Positions 6,832-16,138 of a DNA stretch of 41,087 nt are shown here, piece by piece (the first letter of the stretch is position 1; each line of letters begins with the position of its first letter). This stretch comes from Bacteroidales bacterium (GTDB lineage Bacteria > Bacteroidota > Bacteroidia > Bacteroidales > ML635J-15), in contig JALOAQ010000012.1 of assembly GCA_023228725.1 (NCBI GenBank), positions 1 to 41,087 of the forward strand. The letters are read 5' to 3'. Both the position numbers and the translations under genes were made by a program. The notes beneath the pieces are model-generated. The model was not told where the DNA came from. It ran no database searches and worked only from the letters and a program-made list of their open reading frames with translations.

Positions 6832-9120
6832 TTATATCATAATTTTTAAACCAAAAAAGTAAGTTCTTGGCAAACCAGGACCATACATATATCCAGCATC
6901 GCGAAATTCGCCTTTGTCAAAATCTTTTTGATATGAATTGAAAATGTTTTGAACTCCTGCGTTAAGCTGTAAATCAACGCTTGAATTAATCTTAAAATTA
7001 TAAGCAAACTTAATATTCAAATCAAAAAATTCAGGAGTTTCAAACTCAATATCTTCTGGAATATATCCAGCTAAATGTTGAACAAGCATAGAGCCTGTAT
7101 AAGTTCCTGATAGTGCAATACTAAGTTCTTTTATAGGTTTATAAAAGGCAGTTAAATATCCATATTTATTTGGAGAACGAAACATTCTTGTTTGTGGATT
7201 TAAGTTTTCGTTAGCACTCCAAATCAATGCTTCTATATATTCACTTTTTTGAAAAGTAAAACCTAATTGAGCCTGAAATTTATTTGATGGAGCAATTTTT
7301 CCTTCTAAATTAATCCCTTTTACAATAGCACCAGCACCATTTCTACGTTCTAATAATAAATTTCCTTGTGCGTCTGTTCCAATTTCTTCTAAAACAAAAA
7401 CATTATCTAAATTTGTATAAAAGCCTTCAATTAAAATATTTGTTTCAAGTCTGCCAAAAGCCCTGTAAATATCAGCTGATGCGCTATAACTTTGTGATTT
7501 CTCGGTTTGTAAATTAGGGTTAAGACTAATTAAAGATACATTTCCGCCAACAGCAGTAACGTGTAAATCTTCATCATATGCTTGAGGTGCTCTAAAACCG
7601 CTTGAATAACTGGTTCTTAAGCTTAGCATAGTATTTGGATTATATCGTAAATTTATTCTTGGACTAAAAATAGGTTTATTAATTAAATTATGTCTGTCTA
7701 TGCGAGAACCTAATAAAATACTGACTTTTTCATTTTTCCATTCATTTTGAACGAAAATACTTTCCATATTTATTTTTTGGTTGATTTCTCTATTATAACC
7801 TAACATTTTGTCTGTAAGTTCGTTATGAGTATATTCTCCGCCTATTGTTAATTGTGCAGGCATAAACAAAAACTTTTTCATTGAATATCCATATTGTAAA
7901 CCTGAAACCATTGTAATATCATCAGTAGAACCATAAGCATTAGGATCTTTTTGAGTGCCATAATAACTGTCTCTATCAATTTTTTGTGCAGACGAAAATA
8001 TATTAAAACTATGTTTACCGTCTTTTGAAAATAAATCATATTTTAAACTCCCAGTGTTGATATTGTGATCTACTTGCTCGGTAATGTCTGAATAGTGAGC
8101 CGGTAAATGTAAATTGTTCCCACCACGCCTAAATTCGCTGATATTATGATATTCTATACTTAGTTTTCCATAACTTTTTGTTCTGTAATAAGCTCTAAAA
8201 CCTATGTTTTGAGCTTTGTTTTTACTAATTTCTGTAAAGCCATCTCCATCGTGGTCGTATGGACTTTGCTGGCGAGTTGAACCAAAAATCATAATTCCTG
8301 TATTATATGAATCAGAAACTAAAGAGGCATTTAAACTTGTGAAATTATCTACTGAGCGTGCGCCAATTAAATTTGTTGTATTTGCAAGTGTAACAGAATT
8401 ATTTAGTGGCTCTTTTGTAATTATATTTACAGTCCCAGCAATGGCATTTGAACCAAAAATTGCAGAACCTCCGCCTCTAACAATCTCAACTCTATCTATC
8501 ATATTTGCAGGAATTTGCTCTAAACCATAAACTCCGGCTAAAGAACTAAAAATTGGACGGCTATCTATTAAAATTTGTGAATAAGGACCATCCAAGCCGT
8601 TTATTCTAACTTGCTGAAAACCACAATTTTGACAATTATTTTCCACTCTTAGTCCTGGCTGAAAATTTAAACCCTGAGCTAAATTAGTAGAATTAGTATT
8701 TTCTAATAAAACAGGACTAATTATGTTAACTATAGCAGGAGCTTCTTTACGATTTACCTCGTTGCGGTTTGCTGTAACAACAACAGTTTCTAATTGAATT
8801 TTATCTTCTTCAATTTCAAAATTTAATTCTATAGATTTACCCAATTCTAAAGTAATGTTTTTGCTTGAACTTTTATAGCCAAGTCCAGAAGCTGTTAGTG
8901 TATAATTACCTTGAGGTAAATTACGTAAGTAAAAATGACCTGTGGCATCTGTTACAGTGCCAAGTGTTGTTCCTTTTATTTGTATGTTTATATAAGGTAC
9001 ATGTTCACCTGTATATTTATCTAAAACATGACCAAAAATATTAGTGTCTGATTTGTTTTGAGAAAAAGCAGACAAAAAACTCATGAAAAAAATTATAGTA
9101 CTTATCAAAAAACTTCTCAT
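6832..9120 (-). CDS. TonB-dependent outer-membrane receptor with carboxypeptidase-regulatory-like domain
   Basis: This 762-residue protein has a signal peptide (about 1-21, ending AFSQ), a carboxypeptidase-regulatory-like beta-sandwich (about 27-105; HVLDKYTGEHVPYINIQIKG, GNYTLTASGLGYK), a TonB plug (about 110-225; VVVTANR as the TonB-box region, RVEIVRGGGSAIFGSNAIAGTVNII) and a 22-strand-type barrel to the C-terminus. The plug contains a paired-cysteine motif N-N-C163-Q-N-C166-G-F, which I remember from a subset of Bacteroidota receptors. Such receptors import iron complexes, cobalamin or other metal compounds, and the substrate cannot be read from sequence. The gene lies 58 bp after a His-rich membrane protein gene on the same strand and shares its promoter, which points to a metal. 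Confidence 0.93.
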   Translation of the reverse strand: MRSFLISTIIFFMSFLSAFSQNKSDTNIFGHVLDKYTGEHVPYINIQIKGTTLGTVTDATGHFYLRNLPQGNYTLTASGLGYKSSSKNITLELGKSIELNFEIEEDKIQLETVVVTANRNEVNRKEAPAIVNIISPVLLENTNSTNLAQGLNFQPGLRVENNCQNCGFQQVRINGLDGPYSQILIDSRPIFSSLAGVYGLEQIPANMIDRVEIVRGGGSAIFGSNAIAGTVNIITKEPLNNSVTLANTTNLIGARSVDNFTSLNASLVSDSYNTGIMIFGSTRQQSPYDHDGDGFTEISKNKAQNIGFRAYYRTKSYGKLSIEYHNISEFRRGGNNLHLPAHYSDITEQVDHNINTGSLKYDLFSKDGKHSFNIFSSAQKIDRDSYYGTQKDPNAYGSTDDITMVSGLQYGYSMKKFLFMPAQLTIGGEYTHNELTDKMLGYNREINQKINMESIFVQNEWKNEKVSILLGSRIDRHNLINKPIFSPRINLRYNPNTMLSLRTSYSSGFRAPQAYDEDLHVTAVGGNVSLISLNPNLQTEKSQSYSASADIYRAFGRLETNILIEGFYTNLDNVFVLEEIGTDAQGNLLLERRNGAGAIVKGINLEGKIAPSNKFQAQLGFTFQKSEYIEALIWSANENLNPQTRMFRSPNKYGYLTAFYKPIKELSIALSGTYTGSMLVQHLAGYIPEDIEFETPEFFDLNIKFAYNFKINSSVDLQLNAGVQNIFNSYQKDFDKGEFRDAGYMYGPGLPRTYFFGLKIMI

Positions 9121-9178
9121 AAAAATAAATTTTTTATTAAAACCAAACTGAATATATCAGTTTAACACCTCTAAATCT

Positions 9179-9550
9179 TTACTGATTTGTAAAAAGTGGC
9201 GGAGCTCTGAGGTTTTTTGTGTCAAGTAAAAATAAATGATGAAAATTTGTCGTAAAAACTTGGTGTTTTATTCTTTTATAAAAGATTTTAAAGGCAAAAA
9301 TTATTGAAAAAATTAAAACACAAGCTAAAAAAGTATGGTTTAAAATATCAATAGTTTTAATTTCCATTTCACTATGTTCGTGAGTAATCGAATTCTGACT
9401 TGTATTTGAAAAAAGATTGAAAAAGTGAAAATGAGTTATTTTTACCCCATTAATTTCATGACTATGAGTAAATAAAGCATTACTAATAATATAAACTAAA
9501 AAAAAGTTTAGTAAAAATATTTTTAATATTTTATGTTTTAAATATTTCAC
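9179..9550 (-). CDS. Small histidine-rich membrane protein, possible metal-handling partner of the TonB receptor
   Basis: This 123-residue protein has two predicted membrane segments (about residues 9-27 and 72-91). The loop between them, probably periplasmic, is rich in histidine: H29-S-H31-E, H40-F-H42 and H57-E-H59. The C-terminal tail ends RAPPLF. I recognise the pattern (THSHE-NGVKITH...RAPP) as common next to TonB receptors in Bacteroidota but know no proven function. The clustered histidines suggest binding of zinc, copper, nickel or iron. It is the first gene of a two-gene operon with the receptor. The promoter lies so close to the start that the leader is only about ten bases. Confidence 0.7.
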   Translation of the reverse strand: MKYLKHKILKIFLLNFFLVYIISNALFTHSHEINGVKITHFHFFNLFSNTSQNSITHEHSEMEIKTIDILNHTFLACVLIFSIIFAFKIFYKRIKHQVFTTNFHHLFLLDTKNLRAPPLFTNQ

Positions 9551-9564
9551 ATTAAAATTTTGTG

Positions 9565-9595
9565 CAAACTTAACTCTATTTAAACTAATTCCAAA
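9565..9595 (-). promoter_or_regulatory. Promoter of the His-rich protein / TonB receptor operon
   Basis: On the minus strand TTTG (complement of 9592-9595) and TAAGTTTG (complement of 9565-9572) match both Bacteroidota promoter elements with exactly 19 bp spacing. Transcription should begin about 10 bases before the ATG at 9550. Confidence 0.72.
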
Positions 9596-9673
9596 TAATA
9601 TTTGAATATTTTACAATATATTTTTACTTAGTTTTGGATATGCGTTTTTTTTGTGCGATTATTTTACAAAAAG

Positions 9674-9704
9674 TTTGTATATATAAAAATATTATCTAAT
9701 TTTG
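9674..9704 (+). promoter_or_regulatory. Promoter of rpsO
   Basis: TTTG at 9674-9677 and TAATTTTG at 9697-9704, 19 bp apart, are a consensus Bacteroidota promoter. It diverges from the promoter of the His-rich protein operon. Confidence 0.8.
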
Positions 9705-9730
9705 CAAACTAAATTTTTAAATAAAAAGTG

Positions 9731-10006
9731 ATGAAGAATTATTTGAATTCAGACAAAAAGAAAGAATTTGTCAACAAACACGGGAAGTCTAATAAAGACA
9801 CTGGTTCTCCAGAAGTACAAATCGCTTTATTTTCCTACCGTATCAGTCACTTAACTGAGCATTTAAAATCTAACAAAAAAGATTTTAGTACTCAGCGTGC
9901 CTTGATATCATTGGTTGGAAAACGTAGAGCTTTGCTTGATTATTTAAAAGCAAAGGATATTGAAAGATATAGAGCGATAATTAAAGAATTAGGTTTACGT
10001 CGCTAA
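9731..10006 (+). CDS. rpsO: 30S ribosomal protein S15
   Basis: This 91-residue S15 shows the family signature GKSNKDTGSPEVQIALFSYRI, then LTEHLKSNKKDFSTQRALISLVGKRRALLDYL. It binds the central domain of 16S rRNA during assembly of the small-subunit platform. Family members are about 89 residues long. I start it at the ATG rather than at the GTG one codon earlier. A terminator follows, and then pnp, the same gene order as in many bacteria, where S15 and PNPase expression are linked at the RNA level. Confidence 0.97.
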   Translation: MKNYLNSDKKKEFVNKHGKSNKDTGSPEVQIALFSYRISHLTEHLKSNKKDFSTQRALISLVGKRRALLDYLKAKDIERYRAIIKELGLRR

Positions 10007-10012
10007 ACCACG

Positions 10013-10044
10013 AAAAAAAGCAAGACAAAAGTTTTGCTTTTTTT
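10013..10044 (+). terminator. Rho-independent terminator after rpsO
   Basis: An 11-bp stem AAAAAAAGCAA (10013-10023) / TTGCTTTTTTT (10034-10044) ends in a T run. It lies 29 bp before the pnp start, so partial read-through may feed pnp. Confidence 0.85.
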
Positions 10045-10072
10045 GTATAAGAATTAATTTTAATAGAAATAT

Positions 10073-12232
10073 ATGTATAATGAAATTACAAAAGTCGTAA
10101 AATTAGACGACGGACGAGAAATCGAAATTTCCACCGGTAAATTAGCGAAGCAAGCAAGTGGTTCGGTAGTGGTGAAGATGGGTAAAACCATGCTATTAGC
10201 AACTGTTGTTGTTGCTGAAGATGCGAAAGAAGATGTTGACTTTATGCCCCTCTCTGTTGAGTATAAGGAAAAGTATGCTGCTGTTGGTCGTTTTCCTGGC
10301 GGTTTTAACAAAAGAGAAGGAAGACCCTCTGATTATGAAATTCTTGTGTCAAGATTAGTGGACAGAGCTTTACGTCCGCTTTTTCCTGATGATTTTCATG
10401 CCGAAGTTTTTGTAAATGTAAATCTTATCTCGGCTGATAAAAATGATATGCCAGATGCTTTGGCCGGTTTAGCTGCATCGGCTGCAATGTCGGTAACGAA
10501 TATACCTTTTAATGGTCCTATTTCTGAAGTAAGAGTTTCAAGAATTGATGGTAAATTTGTAATTAATCCATCAGTAGAAGAAAATAAACTTGCTGATATG
10601 GATTTAATTGTTGCTGCAACCATGGATAATATTATGATGGTTGAAGGCGAAATGAACGAAGTTTCAGAAAAAGAAATGTTAGAAGCTATTAAGTTTGCCC
10701 ATGAAGCTATTAAAGTTCAGTGTCAAGCACAAATAGATTTGCGTAAAGCTTGCGGAATAGATAGTTTTGCTGAATATTGTCACGAAACTAATGATGAAGA
10801 TCTGCGAAAAAAAGTGTGGGAAGAAACTTATGATAAAGCATATTCAGCTGCAATGACGCAAACAGCGGATAAACATGAACGTAAAAGATTGTTCGCTGAA
10901 GTTAAAGAAGAATTTTGTAATCAATATGATGAGGAAAGTTTAGAAGAAATTCAAAATTTGATTGACCGTTATTATCATGATGTTGAAAAAGAAGCTGTTA
11001 GGCAAATGGTAATAAACGAAAGACTAAGGCTTGATGGTCGTAAAACTGATGAAATACGCCCAATTTGGAGTGAAGTTGATTATTTACCAGCTAGCCACGG
11101 TTCTGCTATTTTTACTCGTGGAGAAACTCAATCTTTAACTACTGTAACTTTAGGTAATAAAATGGACGAACAGCAGATAGACGGAGTTATGTTTGCTGGT
11201 TACGAATCTTTTGTATTGCATTACAATTTTCCACCATTTTCTACCGGTGATGCCAGACCATACAGAGGAGTAGGACGTAGAGAAGTTGGTCATGGAAATC
11301 TTGCTCACAGAGCTCTTGCTAAAGTTGTTCCTGCAAAAGGGGAAAATTTTCCATATACTGTGCGTGTAGTTTCTGATATTTTAGAATCAAATGGATCTTC
11401 ATCAATGGCTACTGTTTGTGCAGGCTGTCTTGCTCTTATGGATGCAGGTGTTCCAATTACTAAACCTGTAAGCGGTATAGCTATGGGTTTAATTGCTGAT
11501 TCAAAATCAGGAAAATATGCTGTTTTAAGCGATATTCTTGGAGATGAAGACCATCTTGGTGATATGGATTTTAAAGTTTGTGGAACTAAAGACGGAATTA
11601 CTGCAACTCAAATGGATATTAAAGTTGACGGATTATCATATGAGGTTTTAGAACAAGCTTTAGAGCAAGCAAGAAAAGGAAGAGAACATATTTTGAACGA
11701 AATGGCAAAAACTTTGGATCAACCACGCTCTGAGTTTAAAGAACATGCACCAAGAATTGAAACTTTAGTAATACCTAAAGAAATGATAGGCCCGGTTATT
11801 GGTCCTGGTGGAAAAATTATTCAAGAAATACAAGCTTTGTCTAATACTGTTATAGCTATAGAAGAGCTTAACGACAAAGGTTATGTGGAAATTTCTGCTA
11901 CTAACCAAAACGATATGGACTTAGCTTTAAGTAAAGTAAGAGCAATTGTTGCAGTTCCTGAATTAAACGAAGTTTATAAAGGAAAAGTAAAAGGAATTAC
12001 AACTTTTGGTGCTTTTGTAGAAATTTTACCAAATCATCAAGGTTTATTACATATTTCCGAAATTGATTGGAAACGTATAAAATCTGTTGAAGAGGTGTTG
12101 AAAGAAGGGCAGGAAATTGAAGTGAAGTTAATTGAAATTGACCAAAGATCAGGAAAATTAAAATTAAGCCGAAAAGCTTTATTACCTCGTCCTCCTAAAG
12201 AAGATAGACAAGAACAAAAACCTGAAAATTAA
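10073..12232 (+). CDS. pnp: Polyribonucleotide nucleotidyltransferase (PNPase)
   Basis: This 719-residue 3'-to-5' phosphorolytic exoribonuclease has two RNase PH domains (about 10-230 and 310-540; FPGGFNKREGRPSDYEIL in the first, RRxxGHGNLAHRAL in the second) joined by an all-alpha linker. A KH domain (about 560-615, VIGPGGKIIQEIQ) and a C-terminal S1 domain (about 627-700, GKVKGITTFGAFVEILPNHQGLLHIS) follow. It degrades mRNA and can add heteropolymeric tails, and it works as a trimer. Length and domain set are normal. A hairpin terminator follows within 11 bp. Confidence 0.98.
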   Translation: MYNEITKVVKLDDGREIEISTGKLAKQASGSVVVKMGKTMLLATVVVAEDAKEDVDFMPLSVEYKEKYAAVGRFPGGFNKREGRPSDYEILVSRLVDRALRPLFPDDFHAEVFVNVNLISADKNDMPDALAGLAASAAMSVTNIPFNGPISEVRVSRIDGKFVINPSVEENKLADMDLIVAATMDNIMMVEGEMNEVSEKEMLEAIKFAHEAIKVQCQAQIDLRKACGIDSFAEYCHETNDEDLRKKVWEETYDKAYSAAMTQTADKHERKRLFAEVKEEFCNQYDEESLEEIQNLIDRYYHDVEKEAVRQMVINERLRLDGRKTDEIRPIWSEVDYLPASHGSAIFTRGETQSLTTVTLGNKMDEQQIDGVMFAGYESFVLHYNFPPFSTGDARPYRGVGRREVGHGNLAHRALAKVVPAKGENFPYTVRVVSDILESNGSSSMATVCAGCLALMDAGVPITKPVSGIAMGLIADSKSGKYAVLSDILGDEDHLGDMDFKVCGTKDGITATQMDIKVDGLSYEVLEQALEQARKGREHILNEMAKTLDQPRSEFKEHAPRIETLVIPKEMIGPVIGPGGKIIQEIQALSNTVIAIEELNDKGYVEISATNQNDMDLALSKVRAIVAVPELNEVYKGKVKGITTFGAFVEILPNHQGLLHISEIDWKRIKSVEEVLKEGQEIEVKLIEIDQRSGKLKLSRKALLPRPPKEDRQEQKPEN

Positions 12233-12242
12233 TAATAAAAAT

Positions 12243-12276
12243 AAAAGCTGTTCAATTTTTGAACAGCTTTTTTAAA
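12243..12276 (+). terminator. Rho-independent terminator after pnp
   Basis: A 13-bp perfect stem AAAAGCTGTTCAA (12243-12255) / TTGAACAGCTTTT (12259-12271) has a three-base loop and a T run. The T run ends only a few bases before the next gene's ATG. Confidence 0.93.
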
Positions 12277-12279
12277 TTT

Positions 12280-12516
12280 ATGAAATGTAGAAAATGTGCT
12301 GCTTGTTGTATTGCCCCGTCAATATCAAGCCCAATACCCGGAATGCCAAACGGAAAACCAGCCATGATAAGATGCATTCATTTAAACGAAAATATGCTCT
12401 GTGATTTGTGGGGAAAAGCGGAAAGACCAAAAGTTTGTGAAAATTATAGCCCAAATCCTGAATTTTGTGGAAATAGCTTTGAAGAAGCTGTCAGAATTTT
12501 AAATTCTTTACAATAA
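12280..12516 (+). CDS. YkgJ-family cysteine-cluster protein
   Basis: This 78-residue protein has eight cysteines in the arrangement of the YkgJ/UPF0153 family: CRKCAACC at the start, then RCIHL, MLCDLWGKAERPKVC and FCG. Members are thought to bind a metal or iron-sulfur cluster, and the role is unknown. I start it at ATG 12280, because the earlier in-frame ATG at 12259 lies inside the 3' arm of the pnp terminator and would add FFKF-type residues not seen in the family. The start right behind the terminator means the gene is either read by leakage from pnp or has a promoter hidden in the hairpin. I see no separate promoter. Confidence 0.8.
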   Translation: MKCRKCAACCIAPSISSPIPGMPNGKPAMIRCIHLNENMLCDLWGKAERPKVCENYSPNPEFCGNSFEEAVRILNSLQ

Positions 12517-12602
12517 ATTGACTTAATAAACTTTGCATAAATCATAGGGAAACAACTAATCCCTAAATCCAAAATCTAATAAATTTGTAATTTTTAAGTT
12601 TT

Positions 12603-12634
12603 TTTGTCGTTATAAACATCAATGCTTATTTTTG
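12603..12634 (+). promoter_or_regulatory. Promoter of the 1152-residue outer-membrane protein gene
   Basis: TTTG at 12603-12606 and TATTTTTG at 12627-12634 are 20 bp apart. Transcription would begin about 9 bases before the GTG start codon, an almost leaderless message. Confidence 0.7.
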
Positions 12635-12646
12635 TAAAAAAGAATT

Positions 12647-15600
12647 GTGAAAAACTTTGTACTAATATTATGGTTTTTGTGCATGCAAATGTTTGTGTTT
12701 TCACAATCATTAATCAATTTTAGGGATAAAGAAATTTCATTAGAACAAGATACAATTAAATTAGATAGCCTTAGTATTGTTTCGCAAAGTTTAAAATTAA
12801 CAGATTGTGAAGGAAATGAAATGCCTTTGGATTCATATGAATTTGATTTTGAAAAATCTTCTATAATTTTTAAAAATAAGCCTGATTGCAATAATATTAA
12901 AATTTCGTACAAAGTTTTTCCTATTAACTATTTTGAACCAAAAGCGATTTTTAAAAAAGAAGATTTTTTGATTAGTACCAAAGATGATGCATTTAATTAC
13001 GATTTCGTTTTTAGTCCAGAAGACTTTATTACAACAAAGCAAAATTCAAATTTGTCGCGAAAAGGAAGTATAAGCCGTGGAGTAGGTTTTGGAAATAACC
13101 AAGATGTGATAGTAAATTCTGCAATGAACTTACAATTAGACGGAGAACTTAGCGACAATTTATTTATTCAAGCTGCAATAAGCGATAATAATATTCCTAT
13201 TCAACCTGATGGAAATACTCAGCAACTTCAAGAGTTTGATAAAATATTTATTAAAATTTTTAATGATAGGTTTTCACTTACAGCAGGAGATTTTGAATTG
13301 AGTAGGCCAAAAGGTTATTTTTTGAATTACAGCAAAAAAGCACAAGGGGCAAAAATTAATTTTAATAATGATATAGAAACAAAATCCGGGAAACTTCTAA
13401 AAATTAACAGCCAAGTTAGTGGTGCTGCAAGTAAAGGAAAATTTAATCGTCAAGAAATTGCAGGAATTGAAGCTAATCAAGGACCTTATAAACTTGTTGG
13501 AGCAAATAACGAGCAGTTTATTGTTGTTTTGGCAGGTACAGAAAGAATTTATATTGATGGCAAGCTTTTAAATCGTGGTTTTGAAAATGATTATGTTATA
13601 GATTATAATCTTGGCGAAATTATTTTTACCACAAAACAACCTATAAATAAAGATAAAAGGATTATTGCTGAGTTTGAATATTCCGATAGAAATTATTCAA
13701 GATTTTTAATAACTGGCTCAACAGAATTGACTTATGAAAAATCAAAATTTTGGTTGAATTTTTATGATGAAACTGATAATAAAAATCAGCCTTTCGACCA
13801 AAATATTAATCAGCAAGATAGATTTATGCTTTCGCAAATTGGCGATAATCTCGACATGGCCTTAATTCCAGGTTTTGATTCATTAGAGTTTATTGCTTCT
13901 GAAATTAGGTATAAACTTACAGATACAATTATTAATGGAATTATTTATGATTCAATATTTGTGCATAGCTCAAACCCTGAACTTGCTCATTACAGGTTAA
14001 GTTTTGCTTTTGTTGGCGAAAATAAAGGCTTTTATAAAAAAGGAGTTTCTGCTGCTAATGGGCGTGTATATGAATGGGTTGCTCCCGAAAACGGAAAGCT
14101 ACAAGGAGATTATATGCCTTATAGATTAATTGTAACACCAAAAAAATCTCAACTTATTAATGCAGGTGGCGAAATTGAAATAGGAGAAAAAACACAAATA
14201 AATTTTGAAGCTGCTTTTAGTAAATATGATATTAATACTTTTTCAAAATTAGATGCGCATGATGATAAAGGCTTTGCTTTAAAATCAGGGATAAAACAAG
14301 CTTTTTACAAAACCGAAAAAACTTGGTTTGGGGCTTTTGCTGATTATATGTTTTTACAAAAAGATTTTAGAGCTATAGAAAATTTTAGAACTACTGAATT
14401 TACTAGAGATTGGAATTTGAATGAAATGTATTCCCAGCAAAATGAAAATAATATTTCAGGAGGAATTTTATATTCTGATAAAAAATTAGGGACTGCTAAT
14501 TTTACAAGTACTTATTTAGATAGAGCCTTGATTTATAGTGGTTTGCGAAATTTGCTTAATGCTAATTTAAAATTAAAATCTTGGTCTTTAATTGCTAATG
14601 CTTCTTTGTTACAAAATAAAGATACACTTGCAAATGCTGAGTTTTTAAGGCATAATTTACAAATTAAAAAAGATTTCAAATTTCTAAGTATTGGTATTGC
14701 CGAATCTGCTGAAAGTAATATTAGAAATTTACTTGTAAATGAGGATTTGAGTTTAAATAGTTTTAAATTTAATTCTTATCAAGCTTTTTTAAATAGTCCT
14801 GATAGTGCAAAATCTCAGTTTAGGCTTGACTACAAATATAGAGAGGATTTTTTGCCGAAAAATAATGAATTAAATTTATCAAGTAATTCCCATGATTTTA
14901 ATTTGGGAACTTCTTTATTGCAAAATCCTAATCATAAGTTTAAATTAGATTTGAATTATAGAATTTTAGAAGTCAAAGACAGCAGTCTTTATATTGGAAA
15001 TCCTGAAAATAATATGACAGGAAGAGCAGAATATAATTTTAAATTGTGGAAAGGAGCAATTTCTTCCGGAAATTTTTATGAAATTTCTTCGGGTTTAGAG
15101 CGAAAAACTGAGTTTTCTTATATAGAAGTTGCTCCAGGACAAGGAGTTTATACTTGGACAGATTATAATAATAATGGCATACAAGAATTAGATGAATTTG
15201 AAATTGCACATTTTATTGACCAAGCAAATTTTATTAGAATTATAAATCCAACAGCAGAATATATTAAAACTTATTCAAACCAAATTAGCCAAAATTTGAA
15301 TTTTAATCCTTCGGTTTTATTAAAAAATAAAACAGGTTTTTTAAAGTTTTTATCTAAATTTTCAAACCAAACTGCTTATAATATTTCGCAAAAAAACACT
15401 TCAGCAGAGCTTTTAGAATATGCCAATCCTTTTGCCCAAAATATTGATGATGAAAAGCTTGTAAACCAAAGCTCTTCTTTTAGAAATTCTCTTTCATTTA
15501 ATCGTGGAAATCCTAAAATAGGAGCAGACTATATTTTAAATTCAAATAACAATAAACTTTTATTAGTTTCGGGTTTTGATACAAGAAAAATACTTTCTCA

Positions 15601-16105
15601 TAACTTGCAAATACGTTATAATATAAGTCCGAAAATAGGTTTTCAAAACAAAATTTCACAAACAGATAAAAATTATAATTCAGAATATTTCGCATCAAAA
15701 ACTTATGCAATAAATATTTTAAATAATGAGTTTCAATTTAATTTTCAACCAAATTTGAATAACAGGTTGAGTTTTAAGCATATTTTTAAACAAAAAAATA
15801 ATATTGGCGGTGAGAAGCTTCTCGCAAATGATTTTGGTTTAGAATATAGGTTAAGTTCTGTAAAAAAAGGAAGTTTAACTGCTAATTTTAATTATATTCA
15901 TTACGATTATAATTCTTCTACAAATGGGGCTTTGGCTTATGAAATGTTGGAGGGTTTTATGCCGGGTTCAAATATAACTTGGGCTTTAACTTTTCAAAGG
16001 CAATTAGCTAATGGTTTACAAATTAGTATAAATTATTCTGCACGAAAATCAAGCGATACAAAAATTATTCATAATGCAAATCTGCAATTACGTGCTTTTT
16101 TCTAA
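12647..16105 (+). CDS. Large outer-membrane beta-barrel protein of unknown function (Bacteroidota-conserved)
   Basis: This 1152-residue protein starts at GTG, which keeps the full signal peptide (about 1-20, MKNFVLILWFLCMQMFVFSQ). A later ATG would truncate the signal. A soluble region of about 130 residues precedes a motif I recognise from a large uncharacterised Bacteroidota family: SRKGSISRGVGFGNNQDVIVNSAMNL followed by SDNNIPIQPDGNTQQLQEFDKIFI. The rest alternates short aromatic and polar strands, typical of an outer-membrane barrel, and it ends in AFF, a suitable barrel terminus. TDYNNNGIQELDEFEIA in the later part looks like a calcium-binding D-x-N-x-N-G loop. No enzymatic motif was seen. 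The gene stands alone and converges on dacB. Confidence 0.7.
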   Translation: MKNFVLILWFLCMQMFVFSQSLINFRDKEISLEQDTIKLDSLSIVSQSLKLTDCEGNEMPLDSYEFDFEKSSIIFKNKPDCNNIKISYKVFPINYFEPKAIFKKEDFLISTKDDAFNYDFVFSPEDFITTKQNSNLSRKGSISRGVGFGNNQDVIVNSAMNLQLDGELSDNLFIQAAISDNNIPIQPDGNTQQLQEFDKIFIKIFNDRFSLTAGDFELSRPKGYFLNYSKKAQGAKINFNNDIETKSGKLLKINSQVSGAASKGKFNRQEIAGIEANQGPYKLVGANNEQFIVVLAGTERIYIDGKLLNRGFENDYVIDYNLGEIIFTTKQPINKDKRIIAEFEYSDRNYSRFLITGSTELTYEKSKFWLNFYDETDNKNQPFDQNINQQDRFMLSQIGDNLDMALIPGFDSLEFIASEIRYKLTDTIINGIIYDSIFVHSSNPELAHYRLSFAFVGENKGFYKKGVSAANGRVYEWVAPENGKLQGDYMPYRLIVTPKKSQLINAGGEIEIGEKTQINFEAAFSKYDINTFSKLDAHDDKGFALKSGIKQAFYKTEKTWFGAFADYMFLQKDFRAIENFRTTEFTRDWNLNEMYSQQNENNISGGILYSDKKLGTANFTSTYLDRALIYSGLRNLLNANLKLKSWSLIANASLLQNKDTLANAEFLRHNLQIKKDFKFLSIGIAESAESNIRNLLVNEDLSLNSFKFNSYQAFLNSPDSAKSQFRLDYKYREDFLPKNNELNLSSNSHDFNLGTSLLQNPNHKFKLDLNYRILEVKDSSLYIGNPENNMTGRAEYNFKLWKGAISSGNFYEISSGLERKTEFSYIEVAPGQGVYTWTDYNNNGIQELDEFEIAHFIDQANFIRIINPTAEYIKTYSNQISQNLNFNPSVLLKNKTGFLKFLSKFSNQTAYNISQKNTSAELLEYANPFAQNIDDEKLVNQSSSFRNSLSFNRGNPKIGADYILNSNNNKLLLVSGFDTRKILSHNLQIRYNISPKIGFQNKISQTDKNYNSEYFASKTYAINILNNEFQFNFQPNLNNRLSFKHIFKQKNNIGGEKLLANDFGLEYRLSSVKKGSLTANFNYIHYDYNSSTNGALAYEMLEGFMPGSNITWALTFQRQLANGLQISINYSARKSSDTKIIHNANLQLRAFF

Positions 16106-16138
16106 AATAATAAATGTTTCAAAATTGTTTTATAAATC

